Below, one piece after another: positions 30,780 through 42,545 of a stretch of 64,000 nucleotides of DNA (position 1 is the stretch's first letter; each line of letters starts with the position of its first letter). Below the pieces are notes generated by a model. That model had not been told where the DNA came from and made no database searches. It was given only the letters and a program-made list of their open reading frames with translations. This DNA is from Scleroderma bovista. Lineage: Eukaryota > Basidiomycota > Agaricomycetes > Boletales > Sclerodermataceae. The stretch spans positions 62,001 to 126,000 of the forward strand of contig JAYMGJ010000473.1 of NCBI GenBank assembly GCA_037178675.1. Reading direction: 5' to 3'. The position numbers and the translations under genes are program-made.

Positions 30780-33700
30780 ATGACTATGACTACGCGCTCT
30801 CGCGCTCGTACTGCTGCAGCACTTGCTGAAGAAGCAGGTGCAGTCGACGACCTCCACCTCTCTGCTGCCCATCAAGCCCTGTCTAACCGCAGGCAACCTC
30901 CGGCTTCCGTTAGCCAATTCCGGAGCTTCACAGCTCGAAACCCTACAGCGCCTTTGACTCCGCGTCGAGATGCTGCGTCTCAGAGCCTTCGTGGTTCTGT
31001 AGACCAAGGTCACCATGAATCCGTTTCTGGTGATCGATTCCCCTACCGTCACGACCCCACTCCGGAACGTCGCGAACCTGCCCGTCACCAGTGGTTTGGC
31101 CCCGAGGACGGACCCGGAGGTGATCCGGATGACCCCGGAGATGGCGACAACGATGATGACGACGACGATGACTTCGTCGACGCCATGGATGAGCTAGACC
31201 CTGGTCTAGCTGTCTTCCAAAATTTAGCAGTCGCCGTCAACCGCCTCTCCCGCTCCTCCCGCCGGACCAGCGACTCTTCCTCCTCCCGTGCCAAAGTCCG
31301 AGAACCGGACACCTTCGACGGTACGGACCCAAAAAAGCTCAGGACCTTCTTGGTCCAGTGTGAGCTATGCTTCCAGGATCGAGCCAAGGCATTCCGCCTT
31401 GATAGGGCAAAGGTAACTTTCGCCCAGTCATACCTAAAAGGAATGACACTAGAATGGTTCGAACCGGACCTCCTCCACTCCGGTGATCCGGCTGACCGTC
31501 CACTCTGGATGGACAGCTGGGTCCACTTTGTCGCTGAGCTCCAGAGCACCTTTGGACCTCACGACCCCATCGCTGATGCTGAACATCAGCTCGAGCATCT
31601 CCGGATGAAGGACGCACACCGTGTTACGCGGTATATCGTGGACTTCAACCGCCTCGCCTCCCAGGTCCAGGACTACGGAGATGGCGCGCTCCGCCGCCTA
31701 TTCTACTCCGGCCTCCCGGATCGTCTCAAGGACGAAATTGCTCGAGTTGGGAAGCCCCTGACTCTGCATGGGTTGAGGGCTCTTTGTCAGGAGATCGACG
31801 CGCGCTATTGGGAGCGCAAAGACGAGATCTCTCGCACCACGAAGAGCCAACCCACCTCGTCCCCCACTAAGCCCTCCAACTCCGGAGGCAACTCATCTAA
31901 CTCCGGTCAGGAGAAATCCAAGACCGGAAACTCCCCCAGCTCCGCCAACCCTGGCTCGTCCAAAACAACCAGCAACCAGTCCTCCTCCGGTTCCAGACCG
32001 GACTTAACCAACAAGCTTGGTAAGGACGGGAAGCTAACCGCAGACGAGCGCAAAAGGCGTCTGGACAACAACCTCTGCATGTTCTGCGGAGGTACTGGTC
32101 ACTTCGCGGACAATTGTCCAAAGAAGACCAAAAAGGCCAAGGCTCGCGCTGCGGCCATCGCTGCTGCGTCCGGTAAGACGGACTCTACTAACTCGGGTGC
32201 CAACTCCGAGTCAAAAAAAGAGTAAGCAGCTCCCGGACCTCCGCACAACCGGCGAGCTGCGTTGACTCCGGAAGTGCACCCGAGGAGGCTCGCCTCAACG
32301 CGTCCGCTCTTTACGATCCTAATTCCCTTATGCCACATGTTATCCTCTTATCATTTGACTTACCTAAAACCCGCGCACTTGTGGACTCCGGGTCCACGCA
32401 TTGCTTCGTAGATGTACAATTCGCGCACAAAAACAATATCTCCACTTACTCCGTTCCTCCGATTACTCTCCGGCTCTTTGACGGTACATCAAACTTTGTA
32501 ATCACTCAAGCTGTCGATATATCAGTGAAATTCCCCGCATCCGGTGATGTCACCCCTATGACCTTTTACCTCGCTCCGTTAGACTCTGACTGCTCGATTG
32601 TCCTTGGACATAACTGGCTCACCCGCTACAATCCGTTGATTGATTGGGTACTGAGCAGTTTAACATTCCGGACTCCTGCAGAAAGTTTGCTAGCGCCCCC
32701 GTCGACTCCCTCTCCGGTTCAGTCCGGTAACCCTGTCTCCGGCCTCTCCGGCCAATCTGACCCCGGCCTCGCGCCATCTGTCGACACTCCGGTTTGCACC
32801 CCTCCACACATCTCTCTGATTAACGCAGCCGCATTCGTGCGTGCGTGCAAATTAGAAGGATCCACCAAATACCAACTTCAGCTGCGTCCCTCTGACTCAG
32901 CGAAGGCTCGCTCTTCCTCTGCCTCTACTCCGCCGGACTTGGACATTGTCCCTCCGGAGTATCGCGATTATGCGGACGTGTTCAGCAAGGCGAAAGCCTC
33001 TGAACTGCCCCCGCATCGCGACTACGATCTGAAGATCGACCTTGAAGAAGGTACCTCTCCTCCTTTGGGAACTCTCTACTCACTGTCTCCGGTTGAGCTC
33101 TCCGCCCTCCGGACCTTCATCGACGAGAATCTAAATACAGGTTTCATCCGTCCTACCGCCTCCTCCCATGCTGCTCCGGTCCTCTTCGTAAAAAAGAAGG
33201 ATGGCTCACTCCGCCTCTGCGTTGACTTCCGGGGCCTAAACAAAATTACCAAGAAGGATCGCTATCCACTCCCCCTAATCTCTGATCTTTTGGACTCACC
33301 CAGCCGTGCTAAAATCTATTCGAAGATCGACCTCCGGCACGCGTACCATCTAGTCCGGATTGCTCCGGGCGATGAATGGAAGACCGCCTTCCGTACGCGC
33401 TATGGGTCCTACGAGTGGTTAGTAATGCCCTTTGGCCTCACTAACGCCCCTGCAGCCTTCCAGCGCTTTGTCAACACCATCTTCGCTGACATGCTAGACG
33501 TCTGCGTCGTCGTGTACCTCGACGACATCCTAATCTACTCCGAGGATATGGAGTCCCACCAGCAGCACGTCCGGGAAGTTCTCCGCCGACTCCGGTTACA
33601 TGGCCTCTTCGCCAAACCGGAGAAATGTGAGTTCCACTCGGACTCGGTAGAGTACCTTGGCTATCGCCTCTCTCCGGACGGTTTGACTATGTCTCCGGAC

Positions 33701-35935
33701 AAGATCCAAACCATCTCCGACTGGCCGGAACCACGAAAGGTAAAGGACATCCAGTCCTTCCTAGGCTTCGCCAACTTCTACCGCCGGTTCATCTTTAACT
33801 ACTCCGACATCGTGGTTCCCCTTACCCGGCTCACCCGGAAGGATGCTCCCTGGAACTTCTCCGAGGACTGTCGACGCTCTTTCAATGCTCTCAAGCACGC
33901 CTTCACTACTGCGCCTATCCTCACCCACTTCATTCCGGATACCCCTATCATCGTGGAAACAGACGCCTCCGACTACGCCGTCGCTGGCATCTTGTCCATT
34001 ACCTGCGCCGACGGAGAGATCCGTCCGGTCGCGTACTACTCCCGGACCTTGACTGCTCCGGAGCTGAACTACGACACCCACGATAAGGAATTGCTTGCTA
34101 TCTTCGAAGCATTCCGGAACTGGCGCCATTACCTCGAAGGCTCCGCCTCCCCTATAGACGTCGTCACGGACCACAAAAACCTCGAGTACTTCTCCACCTC
34201 AAAAGTCCTCTCCCGCCGGCAAGCCCGGTGGTCTGAATTTTTATCTCAATTTAATCTTGTCATTCGTTTCCGTCCCGGGAAACTCGGTGCCAAGCCGGAC
34301 GCCCTCACTAGACGATGGGACGTCTACCCCAAAGAGGGGGATAGTGGCTACGCCCGGGTTAACCCCCAAAATCTTAGGCCGGTGTTCACTCAAGAACAGC
34401 TCTCTAATTCTCTTCGCGCTACTTATCTAGAGTTTCCGGTCCTCCGTGCAGTCGCAATCATGGACGTGGAAACACTCCATAGCGACATCCTCTCTGCACT
34501 ACCCTCTGATCCCATTGCCCAGGTCCACCTCGCAGATCCACTGGACTCTCGTTGGTCCACCGACGAGGCTGGATTCCTTCGACTAGACGGTCGTATATAC
34601 GTACCGGACTTGGATAACCTCCGTCTCCGGGTACTCCGGTATCGACACGACCACCCACTCGCTGGTCACTTTGGGCAAAACCGGACTCTAGAGCTAATCC
34701 GGCGTGAATATACCTGGCCTGGTCTCAGGACCTTCGTCAAGGACTACGTCCGGTCCTGTACCTCCTGCGCAAGAGCTAAGACACCGCGCCATAGACCATA
34801 CGGACTGCTGAAGCAGCTCCCAGTACCGGAGAAGCCCTGGAATTCCATCTCCATGGATTTCATAGAGCAACTCCCTTCATCTACTGGCTTTACCGCCATC
34901 CTGGTCGTGGTAGACAGGCTTTCTAAACAAGCCATTTTCATCCCTACTCATGACACCATCACTAGCCCGGAGCTCGCAAAACTCTTCCTGCTCCACGTAT
35001 TCTCCAAGCACGGTGTCCCCGCCCACGTCACCTCAGATCGCGGTACCGAGTTCGTCTCACACTTCTTCCGGTCACTCGGAAAGGCTCTCGACATGCGCCT
35101 CCACTTCACCTCCGGTTACCACCCGGAGGGCGATGGCCAGACAGAGCGGTCTAACCAGACACTGGAACAGTACCTCCGGATCTACTGCAACTACCAGCAG
35201 GACAACTGGGCGGACTTGCTCCCACTGGCGGAGTTCGCATACAACAACGCACCTAGTGCTACCACCGGAGTCTCTCCGTTCTTCGCTAACAAGGGCTACC
35301 ACCCTAACATCTCTGTCTACCCAGAACGTGACATGACCTCCGCCAGGGCTCGTGACTACGCAGTCGACCTCGAGTCGCTACATCAATACCTTCGAGAAGA
35401 AATGGCCAACGCGCAACTTCGCTACCAAGGTCCGGCCGATGCCAAACGTACTCCGGCACCGGACTTCAATGTAGGCGATCAAGTATACGTGAAAGCCAAA
35501 TACTTCCGGTCTACTCGACCATCCAAAAAGCTATCAGAAAAGAATCTTGGGCCCTACACTATCATAGCACAAGTAGGCTCTCTCTCTTTTACGCTACGCC
35601 TTCCAGATTCCATGCGCGCCGTTCACCCCGTCTTCCACGTCTCCCAACTCGAACCGGCCATACCCAACACTATACCGGACCGGATACAGCCTCCTCCGCC
35701 ACCAGTCGAAGTAGATGGTGAACCGGAGTTCGAGATCTCTGAGATCCTCGACTCCAAGGTTGACCGTCGACGAAAATCGTGCAAACTGCTGTACTTGGTA
35801 CGTTGGTCCGGTTACGAGGGAACTGACGAAGAAACCTCTTGGCTACTGGCCACTGAGCTAGGCAACGCTACGGAATTACTCGAAGACTACCATGTCCGGT
35901 ACCCGGACAAACCCGGACCACTCGCGTCTATGTAA
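30780..35935 (+). CDS. Gag-Pol polyprotein of the chromovirus, probably joined by a 53-nt intron
   Basis: Gag starts at the ATG at 30780 and, unspliced, stops at 32223-32225 after 481 residues. It has an acidic region, a retrotransposon-gag domain and a zinc knuckle, CMFCGGTGHFADNC. GTAAGC at 32222 and GGAAG ending at 32274, with a GTTGACT branch-like site, would remove 53 nt. This joins Gag in phase to pol at 32275, giving a 1700-residue polyprotein. Pol (ATG alternative at 32330) contains an aspartic protease (LVDSGSTHCFVD), reverse transcriptase with YLDDILIYS, RNase H (VETDASDYA), an HHCC zinc domain and integrase (SMDFIEQLPS ... SDRGTEF), and a C-terminal chromodomain (KLLYLVRWSGYEGTDEETSW). 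The chromodomain should target integration to marked chromatin. All motifs are intact, so the element may be active. Confidence 0.93.
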
Positions 35936-36103
35936 TAATACTCTCGCTCTCTGTTTCTCTTATCCGTTTCTTTTATCTGTTTCCCCTATCTGTTTCACTC
36001 TGTCTCTGTAATATCACTCACTCTCAAATCCAGCCACTTTTCTCTATAAACAAAAAAGTAAAACTAAATTACATTTCTATTTACAAGGTCCGGACCGGAC
36101 CTC

Positions 36104-37148
36104 TCACTCCGGCACACCGTTGCCAGGGTTCTCTTGCTCCTCTTGGAGCCCCTGGACTTCCTTTTCGACCTCCTCCGGGTCGACCTCCGCTTCGCTGTCC
36201 TCCGACTCCTCGTCCTCGTCCCAAGGCGCCGTGAAGAAACGGCATTCCTCGAGGAATGTCTCGAGGCCGGCCGTCAACCTCTCATTTCCTTTGGCCACCG
36301 ACCGGGTGGCATCCGCGACCCGGCGCATCTGACCGGTCATCTCCTCCACTGCTCCGGTCAACCGGTCCAACCGGTCCAGGAATGGCCCAGGGTCAAACCC
36401 GGGCCGTTTCCCAGACGGTCCCGGTACTTCGACGATGTCGTCGTCGTCGACGACCTTCGCAACCGTCTTCTTCTTTTTCCGCTTCTCCCCTCCTCGCGGC
36501 GACGTTGCGACCTCCTTCGCCTTGCCCTTCCCTTTGTCCTCTACCGGACCCGGACCTCCTACCTCCGGCCACTCGCACCGCTCCTTGAGCCCGGCGCACT
36601 TCATGCACGCGCGCTGCTTGGGCCTTTCCGGGTCTCGTTCGCACTTGGCCTTGTGCTTTGCACAGCGGACACACCTGCCAGGAAGTTAAATAAAATAGCA
36701 AAAAAAAAATATAGGTTACTTACCGGACGTCGCTCCGGTCTCCACTCGGACCCGCCTCCGGTTCCTCCCTTGCTCGCTTCTTCGACGCCTCCTGCGCCAT
36801 CGCTCTCTGCTTCGCTGCAACCTCTGCAGCCCTTCGCTGCACCTCCGCCCTGTCCTTCTCCGCCTGCTCACGCGCCTGGCGCTCCGCCTCCTCTCTCGCC
36901 TTCCGCTCCGCCTCCTCGCGAGCCCTTGTCTCCGCCTCTTCGCGCGCTCGCCTCTCTGCCTCTTCCCTACGCTGCTTCTCCTCCCTCTTCACTTGCTTGC
37001 GACGACGACGTTCCTTCGCCTTGGCGTCAAGAACATCGGACTCGTCCTCACTACCGGACTGAAGCTCCGGTGTTGGGGCCTTCGTCCAATCCCTAGACTC
37101 GGTGGCAGCAGGAGCGATGGGGCTGGTGGACTTAGCAATGGCAGACAT
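36104..37148 (-). CDS. Antisense accessory gene of the chromovirus with Cys cluster
   Basis: Two minus-strand exons, 37148-36724 and 36674-36104, join in phase with a 49-nt GTAAGT-AG intron and give 331 residues. The first exon encodes an acidic start and a long Arg/Glu/Ala coiled-coil (residues 45-125). The junction creates a Cys-rich motif, CVRCAKHKAKCERD followed by CMKCAGLKERCEWP, with six spaced Cys like a fungal Zn-cluster DNA-binding module. Then come a basic stretch (KRKKKK), DDDDIVEV, a second helical segment and a very acidic tail. It lies between pol and the 3' LTR on the opposite strand. Conserved splice signals and an intact frame argue for selection. A role in regulating or targeting the element is a guess. 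Confidence 0.75.
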
Positions 37149-37300
37149 GGCAGAAAACTGAGGGTAAAGGCCAAACCGGTCTGATCTTTATAGATCCAAA
37201 TTTCGTACTCAGACAATCACTCCGGACTCCGCATTGTTCTAGGCGACCACACGACAGCCTCATTGGGGCCTCATGGGTTCGGCCCCTAAAAGGGGGATAC

Positions 37301-37942
37301 TGTTACGACCATGCCCAACTCCGGGTCCTATCCGGTCACTCCGGTCGCTTCGCAGCTTTACAGCTGAACTCCGGTCGCCCACCAATTACTCCGGTCGCGC
37401 TCACGCAGATAACCTTCCGTTAAGCACGACCCTTGGTCTATGCTCTATTCGTTCGTTACCACACCTCGCCGTCAACCCTGCTTGGTCGTGAGTTCTCCGT
37501 GTACTTGTTATATCTCCTGCCTTGTGTTATTTTCACCGGACCTGATTTATTTTACCCGGACCTGACTTTATTTTCATCGGACCTGACCTAGTACTTTCTC
37601 CGGTTGTCCCTTGTCCGCTATTAGGCCGTTTACTTGTCACCGTATATACTCGCCCCTAGTTTGCACTTAGTATAAGTACTCTGTAGATTATCCTGTACTC
37701 CTCAGTCTGAAATCAACCATAGTCTCTACTCCTGATCTTGCCCGTCTCCGTCTCTGTCTCCGTCTCCCCTTCTTGACCGGAACCTACGCAAGGGATCAAC
37801 GCTCGTTGTCCTTAGTCGTTGAATCCAAGCGGTCACCAACTCCGGCCGGACTGATCTCTTGTCCAGCCCTCTGCTCTCCCCCTTCGTCCGCTTCTGTCCG
37901 GACTTGACCGGACCCCCTACCGGAGTAGACCCGGACTTGACA
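37301..37942 (+). repeat. 3' LTR of the chromovirus
   Basis: Copy of the 5' LTR. It ends directly against transposase-derived sequence at 37943. Confidence 0.95.
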
Positions 37943-39062
37943 GGTCATTTCCCCACCAGCTGCTGGCATAAAAGCAAGCCGTAACACCAAGAACAGAAGT
38001 CCCATGATAAGATCGGCCACATGTCGACTAATAGAGAGAATGACACTGCAGAGGACACTGATGAATAAAGAAACCTGGGCAATATCACCACAGTGATCAA
38101 CAGGACACTGGTAATGATGGTCTAAAAGCAATCTCTTAAACATATGTCTCTACAAAAATACAGGAATACCTACCACAGTCGTATGGAATGGGTTTGACTG
38201 ATTTACTGTCCGTGTTTCCTTCCTTCACCTCAACATTCACAAAGAGTTGGTCAACGTGTGCCATCAAATCTTTTTTACGCTCAATCACCGAGGATACACG
38301 GCATGTGACATTTTCCAGGGCAGTTTTGAAGGTAAAAAGATCTGCCCTTATCTTTCGAAGAGACAAAATTGACGTTGAGGATGCAATCTGCATGGGGACT
38401 ACCCTCATGCATGACTCAATATTGGTCAAAATGGAATGGGCATTTACAGTGCGTCAATTTCCTTCTGGCTTCGATGTCATACGTCGCAGAACAGCAGATG
38501 AGGTGGGGTTTTTGAAACTTTGGTGAAGAGAAGAGGGGGACTCCACAAGACTATCAGTGTTATAGAGGGGTGGAATTGGGTGAGAAGGAGAGGCAGGCTC
38601 AGAGGAGTTCTGACCCATCCTGGAAGATTTGTCGCAAGGATTGGAATTAATCACCAGGCGGGTGAAGCTTTCAGCAAGATCGTTCAATGAGGGGGTTACC
38701 ATGTCCGTCAGTGCATGCAAATTTACATTGTGCTGAAAATCTTCGCACAATGTCCACAGCTTACTTGTCTGAGAACTGAGGTCTGGCCCTTCATCCGTGA
38801 GCGTAAGTGCAAATATGCGAGCGCCGACGGCATCGACGGCATCACGGGATGTAAGTTGTTCCATTTCCTCTCAAACCAAAGTCTTGACAGCCTGTTGGCG
38901 CTGCTCAGACAAGGTACTGATTCTCAATTGTACACGTTGTAGGTGTGCAGCTTTATTAGCCATAGGTATTAGCTTCCCGGATTGATTGTGTGCAACTCCC
39001 TCCTCGTCCACTTCACAGCAGCGAGAACAGAGGCAACGGAAGGTGGTATTCTTGGCAGGCAT
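37943..39062 (-). pseudogene. 5' part of a Tnp2/CACTA-type transposase gene, cut by the chromovirus
   Basis: The minus-strand sequence is homologous in order to the intact transposase gene at 58646-62508. A Met and a Cys-rich start (MPAKNTTFRCLCSRCCEVDE at 39062) are followed by GARIFALTLTDEGPDLSSQ (compare GHLFGLTLTDDGPN in the intact gene), a coiled region, and VLCSVILSISRHVADLIMGL (compare VVCSVIIGVSQRGGDFIMGT). Homology stops at 37943, where the 3' LTR begins. No remaining part of the gene is seen on the other side of the element. Frame breaks near 38870 suggest decay or unrecognised introns. Confidence 0.75.
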
Positions 39063-39539
39063 AGCTGATAATATTGATTAGGGCATGTATGGGGCCTTGT
39101 GAAGGGATCTTCATATCTGTAGGCTAAACACTGATGCCCAAGGACACGCAGGACAAAAAAAGAGGTGCTGTAAAGGGAGACAAGGATCTCGGAGGTGTAA
39201 ACACCTGCGAGATTTTGGGGACTCAGCGGACAGAGTGGATCAAACGATAAAGAAGATGCAAAGGGAGACGAGGGCGACGAGAACCTCAGAGGTGTAGACA
39301 CCTTTGAGATAGTCAAAGGATATGAGGAACCTGAAATGAAAGTGAACTTCTCCTAAGGGGAGGATCTTTTATGCAACTAACCGAACAAGGTTTCCATGCT
39401 GAGTGAACATCACCTTGTTCGAGAAAAGTGGGCGACGAAGCTTCAGACAAGGAAGGCACAGAATACAATGAAATCATCGCCATTGGGTAATGTCGACGGC
39501 AAGAAGTAGACAGGAATACGGGCCAGAACACCGAAGCTA
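39063..39539. other. Flank of the truncated transposase, no gene
   Basis: Contains a short repeated motif (CTCGGAGGTGTAAACACCT near 39190 and CTCAGAGGTGTAGACACCT near 39285) but no coding signal. Confidence 0.4.
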
Positions 39540-39740
39540 CCCACAAGTAAACCATGGGCAGCAAGCAGGGAAACCATGAGTGGCAGAGGTAAACCACAGA
39601 AGTGCAGTGAGGCAGTCAACGAGCAAGGCAATCAATGTGAAGCTACCCACAGTAAACCATGGGCAGCGGGCGAAGAAACCATCCAAACAGCGAAGCTACC
39701 CACAGTAAACCATGGGAAGTGGGTGAAGAAACAATGGACA
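39540..39740. repeat. Short tandem repeat around AGTAAACCATGGGCAGC
   Basis: The sequence CTACCCACAGTAAACCATGGG recurs at intervals of about 58 bp, with two good copies near 39643 and 39698 and a weaker one near 39540. Confidence 0.6.
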
Positions 39741-39829
39741 AGCAGGACAAGTGCTACAGTACTACATACTGTGTATGGTGTGTGGTGTGTGCCTTGGTAC
39801 AAATACAACCAAACTTTATGCCGAATTAT

Positions 39830-40790
39830 GTGCCCAACTACTTCTTACTCTCTCCCCACTCCACTGTGTCCAACACTGTGGAGTATCGCTCGCCGTCGTT
39901 TTCTGTTTCTCTCTGCTTTCTCAAACTATGCGCCCAACTACTTCTTACTCTCCCCAGCATCCCCACTCCACTGTGTTGAACATGGTGGAGTAATTGCCCG
40001 GCTTCTCTGCTTTCCTGCTGTGCCCGTTCTCTTCTCCATAGTGAGTAGTCGCTCTTTGGCTCTCTCTGCTACTTCAAACTATGTGCCCAACTACTTCTTA
40101 CTCCCCAGCCTCCCCACTCTACCATGTTCAACACTGGAGTGCTTTCGCTTCTCTCTACTTTCTTACTGTGCCAGTTCTCTGCTCCATGGTGTTCAACACT
40201 ATGGAGTAGTCGCTCTTCGGCTCTCTCTGCTGCTGTGCCCACTCTCTGCTCTGCTGTCTGCTTTCTTTCGAGCACAAGTCACCGCACAAACTGCGCCTGC
40301 TCCCTCCATAGTCACTGGAGTACACCCACTCTCTGCTGTCTGCTTTTATCTTGAGCAGAGGTCACTGCGCCATTCTCTCCATGGTGTTCAACACTGTGGA
40401 GTAGTCGCTCTTTGTCTCTCTCTGCTGCTGCACCCACTCTTCGCTCCACTATCTGCTTTTATCTTTTGAGCAGAAGACACTGCGCAAACTGTGCCTGCTC
40501 TCCCCTCTATATTGTTCAACACCAGAGTATTCGTCTTTGTCTCTCCCCAACACCTGTTCTTCCCTTCATTGTCTTCAATGGAGTAGTCGCTCTCCATTGC
40601 TCTTTGTCTCTCCCCATTGTCCGTTTTTATCCTTTTGAGCAAAAGTTACTGCGCTCACTACTACACCCAATCTTCCCTCCGTAGTGTTCAACACTATGGA
40701 GTCTCTCTCCACTACTTTCTGACGCCTGTTTTTGTCCTTCTAGGCAGAAGCTACTGTGCCCAATCCTCCCTTCACAGTGTTGAGCACTAA
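39830..40790. repeat. Degenerate tandem repeat array
   Basis: Variants of GTGTTCAACACTATGGAGTAG followed by a CT-rich CTCTCTCTGCTGCTG stretch and GAGCAGAAG recur with irregular spacing of roughly 100-200 bp. Long frames crossing it are compositional and not genes. Confidence 0.6.
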
Positions 40791-41029
40791 TATCACCTTA
40801 TATTGCTTTCATGTGGTACATAGTCTTACTGCCTACTGTCTGACTGCCAGCTCTCCAGCTACTCCTGTTTTCTCCCTCACAAGACTCTTGTCCCTTCATT
40901 TCTGAGCAGAAGTCGATGCTGCCACTGTGACAACTCTCTTCCGTCCATTCCCCACTATTTGGTGCTGGACTTGGCTTGAAGATCGCTGCGATGACATCAG
41001 TTGTCGCAGTCCTTGTTATGCTCTGCCAT

Positions 41030-41643
41030 CTATTTAGAAGTGAGCCGTGATCCTGAAAATGTGTGTGTATCAACTTGTGGACTTGTCACCTGCATACTCA
41101 CGATTGCGTCCATCAACAGGAGCCCTAGAACCAAAATGAGCAGCATTCTCAGGCTAACCATGAATGCCATGTCAATGGCCCAGAACACTACTTCAAGGCT
41201 CTTCTTCTGTGGAGGGTCCTCACTCCCCTGCCTACAATGTTTGTACCTCCAGATAGAGATTTCCGGGTTTGCAATGTTGCTTGACGTGGCAGCGATGATC
41301 GTGGTATGTGTCTCCCTGTCATGCACCTAGGTGGGGCTGAGAATTCCTTTATATATATTTGCTGTAGTTGCCATGGATGTACTGCTATAGATTGCACCAT
41401 CCCTTCGCAAGCATGTTGCAGTTTCTGCAACTGAGTGCCCTGCTTGCAATCGAATACATATACTGATCCATGGTCTCTGCCTCCAACCACGATAGTTCCC
41501 TTTTCTCCGAATGCAAAATCTTTTGATTTGGGAATGCTTGGTTTGGTAGGGAAAGATTGGATCAAGTGACCTGTTTCAACACTGTGCAAGCTAAGCCCAT
41601 CTGTGACGTTGTCAATCAAAAAAACAGATTGCTTCTCATGCAT
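41030..41643 (-). pseudogene. Fragment of a WD40-like protein with C-terminal membrane anchor
   Basis: The minus-strand piece at 41643-41330 reads like two WD40-type blades (GTIVVGGRDHGSVYVFDCKQ, then a segment with LQKLQHACEGMVQSIAVHP). The next open piece (41326-41030) ends in IWRYK followed by one hydrophobic helix (MLLILVLGLLLMDAIVSM). Together they match the C-terminal half of a family of membrane-anchored WD40-like proteins common in agaricomycetes. No N-terminal part was found upstream, where the DNA becomes AT-rich repeat, so it is taken as a gene fragment. Confidence 0.55.
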
Positions 41644-41829
41644 AGCAACTCCGCCGCTACAACCTCATTATTAGCCTTCTGTAGCAAGGTTAAGTGATTG
41701 CATCTTACACATCAGGAAAAACCGGTAATCCCATAGATGCTATAGATTGAAACCTGGTACTATTTATGTGCATGGGTCACTATAGTAAATATTTATTACC
41801 ATGTATTGCATAAATGGCAATATAAATTT

Positions 41830-41935
41830 ACCTAGTCATCATTAGCATTCTTAACCTAATCATAACTAGCATCCTTAACCTAATCATAACTAGTGTCCTT
41901 AACCTAGTCATCACTAAGCAACTTTACCTAGTCAC
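41830..41935. repeat. About 30-bp tandem repeat
   Basis: Three to four copies of a unit close to CCTTAACCTAATCATAACTAG lie head to tail. Confidence 0.7.
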
Positions 41936-42049
41936 AATGCACCAGCACTCAGTAAACTAAGAAATTCAAATAAATGTTATTAAGCTAACTAAATACATCA
42001 AATGTGTTTTAAGAAACTAAATAAAAATTTCAGGGGGGGAGGGGGGGAA

Positions 42050-42510
42050 TGGAGCTGGGGAGGTGGGGGGACACATCTTCGTCGACACGGGGCTGGGGGA
42101 CGTGGGGAGATGTCATCATTGTCATCATGTCGATGCAGGGCAGGGTGGTGGTGGTGGTGGTGTTGGTGTCACAGCCGTCGTCATCGCCTTGCCCCTCGTC
42201 GTGCCCGTCCCCCTCATTGTCCCCCTCATCCCACTTGTCATCTGTGTTGACGCAGGGCAGGGTGGTGGTGGTGGTGGTGTCGCCGCCGTTGTCGTCGCCT
42301 TGCCCCTCATCGTGCCCGTCCCCCTTGTTGTCCCCCTTGTCATTGTCATTGTCGTGTCAATGCAGGGCAGGGTGGTGGTGGTGGTGGTGTCACCGTCATC
42401 CTCGTCACCCTCGTCCTCATCCTCGTTGTCGTCGTGTCGCTGTGGCATTGGCCATGGGCGTTGCGTCGTTGTCGTCGTGTCGACGCTGGGTGGTGGTGTC
42501 GCCATCGCCC

Positions 42511-42545
<35 letters not shown>

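Larger units (their letters stand above)
30069..37942 (+). mobile_element. Full-length Ty3/Gypsy chromovirus
   Basis: The element has 642-bp LTRs (30069-30710 and 37301-37942) that begin TGTTACG and end TTGACA. They differ by one base that I can see (A at 30621, G at 37853), so insertion was recent. Inside are gag and pol on the plus strand and a two-exon antisense gene near the 3' end. A polypurine tract (AAAAGGGGGA, about 37288-37298) precedes the 3' LTR. No target-site duplication is present: CTTAT lies left and GGTCA right. The flanks belong to two unrelated broken genes. Confidence 0.95.

Noticed and set aside
36134..37096. 320-codon plus-strand ORF in the chromovirus 3' region
   Set aside because: It is a Pro/Leu-rich shadow of the antisense spliced gene, which has a proper Cys motif and intron.
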